Shown here: positions 22,781 through 33,054 of the stretch, in pieces
How positions within the stretch are numbered: position 1 is the first letter of the stretch
How the letters are laid out: each line of letters starts with the position of its first letter
NCBI GenBank assembly: GCA_907165275.2
Contig: OU015677.1
Location: 3,906,001 to 3,970,000, forward strand
Length of the DNA: 64,000 nt
Reading direction: 5' to 3'
Source of the DNA: Zygaena filipendulae
Taxonomy: Eukaryota > Arthropoda > Insecta > Lepidoptera > Zygaenidae
The notes under the pieces: model-generated
Databases searched by the model: none
Told to the model about the DNA's origin: nothing
What the model saw: only the letters and a program-made list of their open reading frames with translations
Program-made: the position numbers and the translations under genes

Positions 22781-25106
22781 TCACCACCTAAAGTAATCGT
22801 TATATTCGTACATCGATTTGCAGTTCCTAACAGGCTTTTTCGATTTCCGTCTATTCAGATAGGAATCAGAATTGCAACAGCACGCGTCACCTCGTATCCT
22901 TATACGCGGTATACTGCTCGACCTCCTTCTACTTGCTACTGGTCTAACATCATATCTGTCTGATCTCTTCGTACATGTGGAAGCATCAACTTTCTCACAG
23001 CACGACGTGGACATAGAACGCTGGGACTCTGCAGAACAAACCGATTTAGGACAAGAACTCTTCGACTCTTTCATGCTGGGACAGCTGGACTTGGATTGTT
23101 TCTTGACTGAACAGCACACTGACTTAGATAAAGAAACGTTTCCATATGAGTAACAGGTTTTAGCGCTTTTGATTGATTCTCTGGAAGGTCGTCTTTTCGG
23201 TGACGGTGGACAGCTGAGACTACCCGAACCGACTGCTGTACTCCTGCAAGACGTGCAAGATTCAGTCTTCGATACACCAGAACAGCTCACATTGTCTTTC
23301 TGACTCGTAATCGCAGCTTGACACATCTTGCACACTGACTTATTCGAAGAACAAGTGCTTGTATCCTTTCTGCTATCGCCTTCCAGATCCTTTTCGCACA
23401 TCTTGCAAATTTGCTCTGACTTTTGAGTTTGCGAAGACATAAAACTGCTCAATTTTGATGTACAACTCCTGCAAATTGGGTTGTTTTGCTCAGTGTTTAT
23501 AGAAGGTTGCGACATGCAGTTATCATTCGATGTTTTGCTCGGTGGCAATAATATCTTTCTGAGGGCGTCAAACAGACTGCCCCGTAAACATATATTCGGA
23601 GGTTCCTCGGATTCAGCCTCATCGCATAGTGGACATACTTTAGCTGCTTTAGCAACGATTTTGATGTTACAACAACTGTTGGACTTGTTCATTTTAGTCT
23701 CACCTCCCGCACTAGGTGTATAACTTGATCTTTCCGATCTTTTTCTACTAGGGGCTTTGCTTGGTACATAATCTAAGTCAGTAGTTGAGGTACAAACATC
23801 TCTCCACAATGCATCTGTTGACGTGGAGCAGGCTAGTTGTTCTTTGCACACTTCTTTATCACACGAAGTCATACATTGGACTGATTTACTACTACATGGC
23901 ATTTTCTTCGGTGGTTCTTGGAAGCAAGACTGGGCGGATGCTGACCTAGAAACAATTTTACAACATAATGGTTCTGTTTCATCGTTCACCACCGAACCCG
24001 TCAAACTGCTGCAAACAGAACCAGTGTATTTATCACCACAAATACATGAATCTACTGATGACGCTTTTGACACCTTCTGCGGCAATGTCACCCTGGAATT
24101 TTTTTTAGACACTTTCTCACCGGTCTGACATGTTGATAAATCTTTGTTACCACCAGATAAACATGAACGTAGATGTAGGTCGCGCGATCTTTGATTGGAC
24201 GCTTCAGATTTTATTCCTCTGGTTCTAAAATTTGTGTCTGACTCGCCTCCTCCTGGCATGAAGCTCCCTCCGCCTCCACCTCTACCTCCACCACCATAAC
24301 CGTCATCATCGTCGTTCCCATAACAAGAACCTATGAACTTTTCATCACTCTCCCCATCTTGGATACCTGATCGTGGATTTTTTCGCTCGGTCTTTACAGT
24401 TATAATTTGCTTCTCTTCACGAATCGTACCATCGGGATTCTGAAATCTGGTCACTTTGACTATCTCTTCGTATTTCTTTTCAAAATAACCAAACTCTTGT
24501 ATTTCGTTTATATCTATATGGCTGCCAGGTGGTGGTTCTTCTTTTGGTCTATCCGTTTTTTCGTAGCACGGCCGCAAGCAAGTTAGAGGTTGAAGAGGTT
24601 CAGCAAACGATTTAATAGACGATGTTTTTTCAACTATTTTCATAGAACTTCCTCGATTAGAAAATATTATTTCATCCTTAGCTTTTACGCATGATCGGAT
24701 GAAATTATCTATTTCGGGGGGAACTATTCCTTCTAGCTTGTAACGCTCAGACATTTTTATTACTTCGTCAATGTGTGTTTTGAGCTGATTAATGCGTTCG
24801 TCGTTTCTATCTTCTTTGTCAAAGACTGTTCTACTAGGAGCTGGTTTTGAGGGTAAACTTTTGGCTGCTTTGGAGCATAAAGGACAAATTGTTTCTTCAA
24901 GATATATATCATCGTCTTGATCAAACAAAGCTTTACAACAGCAACACACGTGTTCGCTTTTAACTTGATTCTTCTTCGCTTTATTCTGTTTCACCCTTTT
25001 TAATCGAAAAAACTCCTCCCTGGAAATTTCTTCCAATTCTGCTATTATGTATTGTATTGTCATATGTATTTTTGGTATAATTACTCTGGCTAAAACATTT
25101 TTTTTC
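22781..25106 (-). CDS. Vha36-like: V-ATPase subunit D-like, terminal exon C
   Basis: Acceptor TTTATAG at 25107. Coding starts before the first Met (25063) with KKNVLARVIIPKIH, then IIAELEEISREEFFRLKR. Numbered from that Met: CCCC 40-43, CPLC 60-63, helical module 93-134, FGYFE..DGTIREEK segment 190-229, an acidic and Gly-rich hinge at 238-274, then a very Ser/Cys-rich tail with CPLC, CRSC, two CKMC and CTSC pairs. It ends in an Arg/Lys-rich stretch. 760 residues from the Met, about 950 in the full protein. Two AATAAA signals follow (22685-22680, 22669-22664). Confidence 0.8.
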
Positions 25107-25198
25107 CTATAAATAAAAATCTTAAGTTTATCTTTAAGTTCAAATGTCAGAACATTATAATTAAAGGCGAATCATTAAAATGATTTACTCACCCTTCC

Positions 25199-25204
25199 TT
25201 TATT
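25199..25204 (-). terminator. Poly(A) signal after terminal exon B
   Basis: AATAAA on the minus strand 20 bases past the exon B stop, followed by GGGTGAGT, a G/T-rich stretch. It supports exon B acting as a genuine last exon. Confidence 0.6.
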
Positions 25205-25223
25205 AAAATTTCAAATGATATCA

Positions 25224-27204
25224 TTAAACAGTATTCGTATTACCTGTTTGATGACTAGATAAATGTGGTTCTGTTACATTAGAGTCTACTTGTTCAGCTG
25301 CTGCTGCTGTTTCTACTGAATCAGTTGGAAATACTACTCTTATCAATTCTTCTCTAGTAGGCAAACTAGCTTCTGCACTAACACACTGTCTTAAAATTGG
25401 TCCAGCAATTTGAATGCGCCTTGTAGTTTCGGATTTAGCTCTTATCCTCATAAATCCACGTTGATTCTGTTCTGGATCTGTTAAATGAGCTATTCGTTTT
25501 TCATTGTTTTTATCCGCTATTTCGCGATTTTTTTCGTCGAGTTCATCGTCAGTTAAAGGTCCATTATTGTCAGGCTCACGTTTCTCAGATTTAATTGTTA
25601 TTGTTTCTTTTTCTTCACTTATAGTTCCATCTTCATTTCTTGATCGTTTAACTCTAATGATTTTACGAATTTTTCTTTCATAATAACCTAACCTATATCC
25701 TTCGTTATTATCATCAACTTCATTATTTTTGTCATATTCTGGTGTATTAACTTCTTTGAACAACATGGAATCGGTGCGGTGTTTTGAATCATGTGGTGAT
25801 TTAACGTTAAAATTATGAAGATTTGGTGGATTAGAACAAGTTTCACAAAGTTCTTCTTTCGTCTCCTCTCTGCAGAAACTACAAGGTGGAGGAGGTAACT
25901 CTGAGTGAATAGGCTCATATGTCTCCTCCATAATATACTTTAGACATCCATCACATAACTCCATTAACGATGATTCATTACACGCACAAGATTCGTTACA
26001 AACAAATTTCTGTTCAAATTTTAAGTCAGAGCCAAACCTTTTGCATATGTTACATGATTTCAAAAATTCATCAAAAGTTTTAGAAACAAGGCCAAGGGAA
26101 TTGTATTTAGCAATTAGTTCTATAACATCATCGGCTTTAGTGACATTGTTTACTGCTTTTATGAATTGTGATTCTTGAGATAGTATTTCTGGTATCTCAT
26201 TCCGTAAAATTTCTTCCTTAACTTCCTTACACTGTTCTATAAATTCGTCAACATCGGAAATTAGGTTGGCTTTTTTTGCTTCTTCACTTAGTTTCATAGC
26301 TTCGTCTAGTTGTGTGACCAATTGATCGATATCACGTTCTTCACTCAATTTAACTTCATTGGATACCTCTTTACCTTTCAGACAAGATTTTTTTTTAATT
26401 TCATCTTCTTTTAAATCTTCTGGATTTTCAAAATTACAGAAATCTTTTTTAGTATCATTTGAATTTGCTTTATACGAATCTACGACACTTTTCATACAGG
26501 TGTCCATTTTAATTTTAATACGCTTGCACGATTTAAGAAGTTCCTCTAGACCTGGCACTACAAAACCAGTACCTTTAAAATTTTCACCCACTTTAGCAAC
26601 TCGATCTATATAGCTTTTTAAATGCTCAAGATTAGTTTTGGCTTCCACCGTAATAGGATTGCTTGTTTCACTTATTTCTCTTTCAAAGTTGTTTTTTATA
26701 TCAGTGACTTCGAACTTTTCATCAATGGCATCCGAGCCAAAATCAGAATCTCTGAAGCCTGGCATTTTAATTTCATCGGATTTTGCATCTTCGAAATCTT
26801 TAATGCAACAAACTGGTATATAAACTTCTCTTAATGATACTGTTTCGAATTTGTCATCATATGTTTCGCGTTCAAGAATAGGAGAACACGTCGAACAAAT
26901 AGGATTAAACTCATCTATGATTTTCTCCTCTGTTCGACTCATAATTTCTGGTTCTAGCACTAGTTCTGGCGAACATATCGAGCAAATACCATCATGAGAT
27001 TTCATTTCTTCTGATTCCTTGATGTGACTGGCACTGTGTGGCGTCGTTTGACCTTCTTTTTTCTTTTTGTCTCTCTGTTTTTTTTGTACAACTTTCTTAA
27101 GTCTAGCAAAATCTTCTCTAGCCCGTTCTTCTAACTCCAACAATATATATCTTATAGTGCTTTGTATGCGCGGTACTATCATTTTGCTCAATACATTCAT
27201 TTTC
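25224..27204 (-). CDS. Vha36-like: V-ATPase subunit D-like, terminal exon B
   Basis: Acceptor TTAACAG, then KMNVLSKMIVPR and LELEERAREDFARLKK, the subunit D C-terminal helix, followed by a lysine run. Numbered from the first Met: CSIC 73-76, CSTC 102-105, three related helical modules at about 191-233, 291-333 and 348-390, a Cys-rich stretch at 401-455 (CNESCAC, CDGC, CSFC, CETC), then the LGYYE..DGTISEEK segment at 504-541. 658 residues. AATAAA follows 20 bases after the stop (25204-25199). The full protein would be about 835 residues. The gap to exon A is 145 bases, too small for a separate gene head. Confidence 0.8.
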
Positions 27205-27349
27205 CTGTTAAAAAATTATATCCTGTACTGTATGCTAGAGTCATAGCTACCGTGATTCACCCTTTTGTCTTCAACTAAGGACCTCTTGATATAATTTATG
27301 ACTTTCAAAATTACTTGCCTTAATTGTTACGTTTATGGGTAAATTTGAA

Positions 27350-28733
27350 TCACCTATCTTTGTTTTTGTTACTACAAGAGGGCTCGATGATATCACTATT
27401 ACAAATTAAATTACTGCTGTCTATTCGTTTAATAACATCAAGTGACGCTTCTTGTTCAATATTTTCCTTAAATTTTACAATATCAAGTTGCAATTGATCT
27501 GTAATTCTGCGTTCTTTAGAAGAACTTATCGAGAGAGATAATAAATGTTTCTCCATATACTTGAAGAAGCTTGGGGTATCAAATTCGTTTCTTGTCGACG
27601 TTGAAGGTATGTTATAATCGTACACGTCCAAGTCAAACATACGCAATATTTCAACATCCCTTCGAGAGATCAAGAAGTTTTTAAAGTCAATATCTAAGGA
27701 GCGAATATCTACGTTAGAATTATCACTTTTGCTTGTGATTAAATTGGTTATACTTAAATCATTAACTTCTCTGTCAACTTTTTGAGGCAAAGTGGGATCA
27801 GAAACACAATGTTTTTCCATGGGATTAGGCGTTGGACTCGATTCCATATTGCTTTTAATATTAACAGTGTTTTTAAGTGTAACTACTCCGATTGTTTTAG
27901 AATTATTGTAAGGATAAGATTTTAAAGAAAGGTCGGAATCTTTGTATAGCAGCTGTTCTTCTTCTATTTCATTGTTTCGTGTTGATGTTGAAACTTCTTT
28001 GTAAATTTCATTTGCGTTATGAACTTCTCTTTTAACTGTTGTAACTCTCTTCTCTTCACCAATTGTTCCGTCTTTATTTTTAAATCTTACTACTTTTGTT
28101 GTAATTTCAATTTCTGTTTCAAATACTCCGAGCTCTTCATCGACATCTGTCAGCGTTTTCACTGATTTAACAGTAATTTCGTCCATTGACAATTTCTCGC
28201 TGATGCCTTCTTCTACAGTAGATTCGTCCTCAAGATCTTCATAATTAAATTGCATTTTGATCTTCTGTGTCTTACAAGAGCTACATAAGTCATCCACCTG
28301 TCGAGTTTTATGGTCTATTTCCAGTTTGTTTTTTAATTCTTCAGCTTTTTGTAAAAATTCTTGAACACTCACAGATACTAAACAATTCTTCTCTATATCT
28401 TTTGCCATATTTATTATGTCATCTACATGTATCTTGAAATCTTCAACTTTATGTTCATCCATTAGGTTTTTATTAACTCTCTGTTCGGGCCGTTTTATCT
28501 CTAATGGTTCGCCACAAGCAATGCACTTTGGTCGATCTTTGTCCGATATTGCTTTACAAATTTGACATGTGTTAGCCATCACTTTATGCTCACATAATAT
28601 TTTTCCTTTGACTTGCATTATCTTTTTCATCCTAAAGAATTCCTCTCTCGCCATTTCTTCTAATTCAACGATTATGTATTTGATTGTAACATTCGTTCTT
28701 GGTATGATGATACTAGCGAGTACATTCATTTTC
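27350..28733 (-). CDS. Vha36-like: V-ATPase subunit D-like, terminal exon A
   Basis: After acceptor CTACAG the exon reads KMNVLASIIIPR, then a helix with VELEEMAREEFFRMKK, the C-terminal helix of subunit D. Numbered from its first Met, a cysteine cluster follows (CEH at 46-48, CQIC 55-58, CIAC 69-72), suggesting a zinc ribbon. Next come a helical module at 95-138, a CSSC at 149-152, and a beta-like segment at 199-236 with LGVFE, KVVRF and DGTIGEEK. The remaining 220 residues are Ser/Asn-rich and probably disordered. 459 residues to a stop at 27350. No AATAAA lies before the next exon's acceptor; two CATAAA variants do. The resulting protein would be about 635 residues. Confidence 0.8.
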
Positions 28734-29567
28734 CTGTAGAATATGTATCTTATTGTTTCTTACAATTCATCTTCATATTTTATACTACCAACGACTCATT
28801 CTTCCGTTACGTAAGGACTAAACATGTCAGTACAAATGATATATTTAACTTTAATAATGATAATTAAGTCTTCTCTTTTATCATCACTTCTTTAATCATC
28901 TTTAGAATTAGTCTCTTCGCTGTAAAGCCTCACTGACGATGAACTCTATTCTTCAAATCCGTCAGATATTCCGGTTTTACAAGAAAATATAACTACACAG
29001 AGGTATTCATTTAATCTTAATCTCACCTATTTGACAATATTCACCTTAGTTTCTGATCCAACATAATTTGCAAAATAAAATGTTACACATTGTCACTACA
29101 CAGTCATTACACATGTCGTCATTATCATTGATGTAACTAAACATAGTTTCAACCCTAATAATTTGGATTAAAAAAATATCTTTTCATTATTATTCTAGTT
29201 CCAATTTTAAGAAATACAGTTGTCCATAGATTTGATTTTATTTAAGTCATATTAATTTGTCGTAACAGTCCAGTCCTTAGATAGACGGAAGGGTGAGTTC
29301 ATCGGCAGCGCGACCCCAGAGATAGGGCTTATTTCAAATAAAACATCATTTACATCATGGCCTTTATTAATTTTGCTATGACCGATCACATTTTAATACA
29401 ATATATCGGGTACTAGTTACTACATTATGTTTAGTTCGAAAACTTTTTGTTGCGTTTAGACTGCACTTGCATGATACTAAATGTTTTGATCGTCATCATA
29501 AATCGACGATCAGATTAAATTAATAAAGACCATTCTCCCTAGCTCTATTAGAGTGTTAATATCTTAC
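28734..29567 (-). other. Intron between common exon 4 and terminal exon A
   Basis: 834 bases of AT-rich sequence without repeats I recognise. GTAAGA donor at 29567; CTACAG acceptor at 28734. Confidence 0.6.
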
Positions 29568-29728
29568 TTGGTAGCAGCTCTATTAGCAGAATCCAGCATT
29601 GTGAACTCAATACGGAGTTGCAACATGAGTAGTAATCTCTTCAGCAGTGCCAACCAAACTGCTTTCGCTTCGCTTATGGCCTGACCTCCTTTTTCTATTC
29701 CCAAGTGAGCATAGGCATCTTCACCACT
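29568..29728 (-). CDS. Vha36-like: V-ATPase subunit D-like, exon 4 (common donor)
   Basis: The acceptor TTTTTTTTAG precedes 29728, giving 53 codons plus two bases, then donor GTAAGA. The translation SGEDAYAHLGIEKGGQ matches GSDTYELAGLARGGQ, and the helix that follows reaches FTMLDSANRAAT, in register with FVTLDEVIKITN. The frame ends on AA, so the next exon must start with a base that completes Lys or Asn. All three downstream acceptors start with G (Lys). This is the last exon that all isoforms could share. Confidence 0.85.
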
Positions 29729-30373
29729 CTAAAAAAAATATCATCAAAATTACAACATATACCTACGATATTAGAAACTAATGTGACTGCGATGCAATCC
29801 CCATGTTTGTTTCATGTGAATCATGTGACTAAAGTCACAAATAATAAAAAAAACTACTCAAAACTAGAAATAAGGAACCTAGACATTGTAATAGAAATTT
29901 GAAGTCCACAAGTCACAACCTCGCTAAATGAAGATAGATCCACGACATAAATGAGTAACAACGTGGTTTGCAGTTGTAGGCGATCCACATATATTTTGCT
30001 ACCACCTCTAATTGCTGGCCGCCTGGTAGTTGCAAAGCTCATCGTTACTACCAAATATCCTAGCACGTAACCGCTAGACAGCGTGGTTGCTCTACAATAT
30101 ACATAAGTGTTACTCTTACTGTTTCATGTGAACAACCCACAATCATTCAATGATTAAAGGCTTCATAGAGACACCACCCCTTTAGCCAAGTCGATAATAT
30201 TTAATCGTGATCACTATCGAGGTACCCATCTTCATGTCACACGGTCACTAAAAATAGTAGTCCATTTTTTGTGACCTCGTGACATAACTGTCACCTTGGC
30301 TGAGAGGGGAGGGCTTACAAAGATACAAACGGTCTCGAGAGCAGAGGACGTCGTTGACTAAAATATAACTAAC
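29729..30373 (-). other. Intron between exons 3 and 4
   Basis: Starts GTTAGT at 30373 and ends with an eight-T run and AG at 29729. Short open frames inside (29705-30066) are read as chance. Confidence 0.6.
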
Positions 30374-30445
30374 CTCAACAACTTCGAACTGCAGTACCCT
30401 CACACCTGACACGCTTTTGACGTTGCAGTCGACGGTGACAGTTGC
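30374..30445 (-). CDS. Vha36-like: V-ATPase subunit D-like, exon 3
   Basis: Exactly 24 codons between acceptor TTCGCAG and donor GTTAGT, phase 0 at both ends. They read ATVTVDC..SVSGVRVLQFE, which aligns with the AQIKIRT..NVAGVTLPVFE beta segment of subunit D. Alternating hydrophobic residues fit a short beta hairpin between the two long helices. Confidence 0.75.
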
Positions 30446-31000
30446 CTGCGAACACACAAACACACAATCAGAAAGTCAAGTCAAGACAGCGTGCGGCGTC
30501 GAGTCGAGTCGATAGTCGAGCCATGGCATTATCCCGGTTGATTGACGACAATACTTTCCTTAACATTATATAAAAATATCGCTGCTTATAAAGCTAAATT
30601 TAACAACGTGAAAAAATTGCAGTGAAGTCGAGGCTGAGTTCCACTGTGCCTCTTCGCCACGGACTCGACTCTCTTTACTATGAGGTAAGAGGTAGGAAAA
30701 TGTACTAAATTTGTACAGCCATAAACTTGTTCAGCTAACGCAAATCCCAAAGATATCCACGTCTCTTCAGTTAAATTTAAACACCAAAACGTGTGATTAG
30801 AATGAATTGAAATTCCACTCAGATTTATGACCCATAGATTAGGATGAAATTTCGATTCAACTTTTGTGTGTATAAGGAATGCTTACTTATTCGGTACGTG
30901 GAATTTATATAAATAATCTTACGGTAACGTTGCAGAATTATTTTGGTGGATTACTAACTACGAACTGCACCCTGGTTGGTCCAATTATTGAAGCACTAAC

Positions 31001-31112
31001 CACTTGTGGAGGGTTTTCAATAACCATTTTGTTCAGGTTCGGATAGAAATATCTGGCGCGGGCTAGCAGCATATAAGCATTTTTCATATCATCACGAAAA
31101 TTATCGTAAACA
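31001..31112 (-). CDS. Vha36-like: V-ATPase subunit D-like, exon 2
   Basis: The acceptor TTTTCCACAG precedes 31112. The 37 codons include VYDNFRDDMKNAYMLLARAR and NLNKMVIENPP, matching the MGDVMKEAAFSLAEAKF and INQVVLQN region of subunit D in the long first helix. The donor is GTTAGT after 31001, or GTGGTT after 31004, which would drop one Val and align without a gap. The frame stays open past this donor to 30938 and upstream past the acceptor to an ATG at 31213, but those extensions do not resemble the family and are read as intron. Confidence 0.75.
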
Positions 31113-31851
31113 CTGTGGAAAAGAATCCAAACATAAAAATTATTTATACGCTCTAGAATTTTTGAAAGCGACATTTCGATTGTTACAAGTGGATTTTTGA
31201 TATCAATTTCCATTTATGACTGTCGCAAAACTTCATTATCCAAAACTATCACATTTTTTTATGTCATAGAGGGCAAACGGGCAAGTGGTACACCTGATGG
31301 TAAGTGATTACCGCCGCCCTTAGACATCTGCAACACCGGAAGGCATGCAGGTGCGTTGCCGACCTGGAATGGGGATACGAACTGGCTTTCAAAAATCACA
31401 TTTTAAATACTTAGTGAAGTTTTGCAGCGGCAATGTCTTTTACGTACATACAACGTACATACGTACATAGGTACAGTACAATAATAGTACATGATACGAG
31501 TGAACTAAGTTTGTCATTAAAATCGTGGTTGGATAGCGACCTGAACAAGCATGGGCTTGATTAATAGAATCGAGAGCATGCGCATGCGTTTTTTAACACA
31601 TTTGCCGGAAAGAAAAATCAACAAAGCATTTTTTTTTTACTGAGATTAAAGAAAACTAGTTCAGTGATTAAAATTTACTGCACTAGTTCTGTAATGTTAA
31701 CTAAAAAGCATATGTGTTTAAGCTGAATTACTAAGTCATCTATAAAGGCAGTGAATTATGCGCCACTTTACGAGCATTGTGTGTTGAAAAATAATATTTT
31801 ATGATTATTGAGTCAGTTTAGCTGTCAGGAAAAACACATTTTGCTGCTTAC
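31113..31851 (-). other. Intron between N-terminal exon and exon 2
   Basis: GTAAGC donor at 31851 and TTCCACAG acceptor at 31113. It contains a retroelement fragment at about 31253-31400. Confidence 0.55.
31253..31400 (+). repeat. Poly-T-headed retroelement fragment (GGGCAAGTGGTACACC family)
   Basis: Begins with a T run, then 'atgtcatagagggcaaacgg', 'gcaagtggtacacctgatgg' and 'tgcgttgccgacctggaat'. Near-identical pieces lie at 37286-37540 and 52931-53072. Probably a SINE or LINE-derived short element; class not certain. Confidence 0.65.
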
Positions 31852-32029
31852 TTGTATAGGTCGCTGGCAACCTTTCTTTCCTCTCTTCCGGTGGCCATGG
31901 CAGTCCACTTCATGAGCTTCCGCCCAAGGTGTGCCAAGTGGAGGCGGTTCCGCATCTGCTGGAGAGCGACCAGGGACGGCATACACGGGTACCTGCTGAC
32001 CCCGATGCTGATATTCTTGTCTTCTTCAG
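31852..32029 (-). CDS. Vha36-like: V-ATPase subunit D-like, N-terminal exon
   Basis: Reading from 32029 down gives GAA GAA GAC AAG and a segment with ISIGVSRYPCMPSL, which aligns with the conserved IFPSR..QMLM start of subunit D. A basic helix follows (GRKLMKW) and the exon ends DLY plus two bases. Donor GTAAGC at 31851. The acceptor TGTACAG at 32030 follows a CTAAC branch-like site. Upstream in frame there is a stop (TAA at about 32052) and no ATG, so the initiator must lie in an earlier exon or be the internal Met of CMPSL. Residues are less conserved here than in the later exons. Confidence 0.65.
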
Positions 32030-33054
32030 CTGTACACTCGGAAATTATAGGTTAGAAAAGCAGTAACCTAAATATTCAATATAGAAAATTATAGAAACAA
32101 AAAGAAAATATTTTAACCATAATTTTTTAATTAAAGTAAATTGTAAATATATCGTCACCGAATAGTTCCTGCGACAATCGAAGAGTCCTAACATTATAAA
32201 TGGGAATGTGAGTTTGTTTGCTTGTTTATTACGCTTTCACACCTGAACTAACCAACCGATCACCGTGGCATTTCGCATACACGTTGTCAGAGGTACAAAA
32301 ACTGGAGCTAAGCCGCGAGCAAGAAGTTATTAAACACTAGCTGTCCCACCTGTTTCACCCAGCTGTTTCACCCGCCATAATTTCGGAGTTCTCGCGGGAA
32401 TTCCGGATTAGGGATAATGTAGCTTTCTAATGATGTAAGAATTTTTGAAATCGGCCCAGTAGTTTTTGAGTTAAATTGTAGCAAACAAACAAACAAAAAT
32501 CAAATCTTTCGAATAATATTAGCACTTATAGATATAGAAAACTAAAAGCATGACGAACCATCATCATCTCCTTTCATTGTTCGAGTTTTTACAATCGATC
32601 AAAATAACAAAGTGATTCCAATCAAAATTCAGTAGTTTACAGATTTCATGACTGATTAATTATTTTCTATAACGAAAAAAAACATATTTTTTTATCAATT
32701 TTTATAAATTTTCTTTAAAGAATCGTAATTTAAGTATTGTGCTATTTGTTTTTTATTTGATTTTTCACATTTTGTTACGTTTTCATTTTTATTTTTCACG
32801 CAGTTTTAATCTTTTACAATTTAACAAAATGACTTGTTACAATTTTTTTCATTTTTAAAAGAATTTAATGGTTAATAATTTTCTGTTTTGAGAAACATGT
32901 CGCTTCCGAAAAGACAAATAGAACTTTTGAAAACCATAAATAAAAAAAATTGATGTTGTATACAACCTTATTTTTAATATTTTTTGTTTCATCTGCCAGA
33001 AATTGTACCCTACATTATATAATATTATAAAGCTAGATTACCACTCACTCATTG
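32030..33054. repeat. Upstream flank of the V-ATPase D-like gene with Helitron pieces
   Basis: 32195-32335 is a degraded plus-oriented Helitron and 32336-32540 a minus-oriented one (CACTAGCTGTCCCACCTG start). 32541-33054 is very AT-rich. The gene's first exon could lie in this stretch, but I could not place it. Confidence 0.5.

Larger units (their letters stand above)
22781..32029 (-). other. Vha36-like: V-ATPase subunit D-like gene with three alternative terminal exons
   Basis: Four upstream exons and three tandem terminal exons on the minus strand. The spliced upstream part follows subunit D of the V1 rotor almost column by column: SR..M near the N-terminus, MK..A..LA.A.(Y/F) in the first helix, the short beta segment, GG-Q, and LD before the second helix. 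Each terminal exon then supplies VIIPR and ELEE..REEFFR.KK. The single upstream donor is phase 2, and all three terminal acceptors provide the missing base as G. Subunit D is the central shaft that turns ATP hydrolysis into proton pumping. The canonical gene is presumably elsewhere in the genome. This copy is divergent and carries tails of hundreds of residues, so a specialised, tissue-restricted role is likely but not shown. The exon holding the start codon was not found. Confidence 0.8.

Noticed and set aside
22872..24128. Several plus-strand ORFs of 80-101 codons
   Set aside because: They are antisense shadows of terminal exon C.
27350..28729. Three independent uncharacterised genes for the large minus-strand ORFs
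   Set aside because: Each begins with the C-terminal helix of subunit D at the same splice phase and lacks its own upstream exons; the alternative terminal exon model explains all three.
30938..31213. 91-codon minus-strand ORF taken as a whole small gene
   Set aside because: Only its middle (31112-31001) resembles V-ATPase subunit D, and it is bounded by good splice sites. The ends read as intron.
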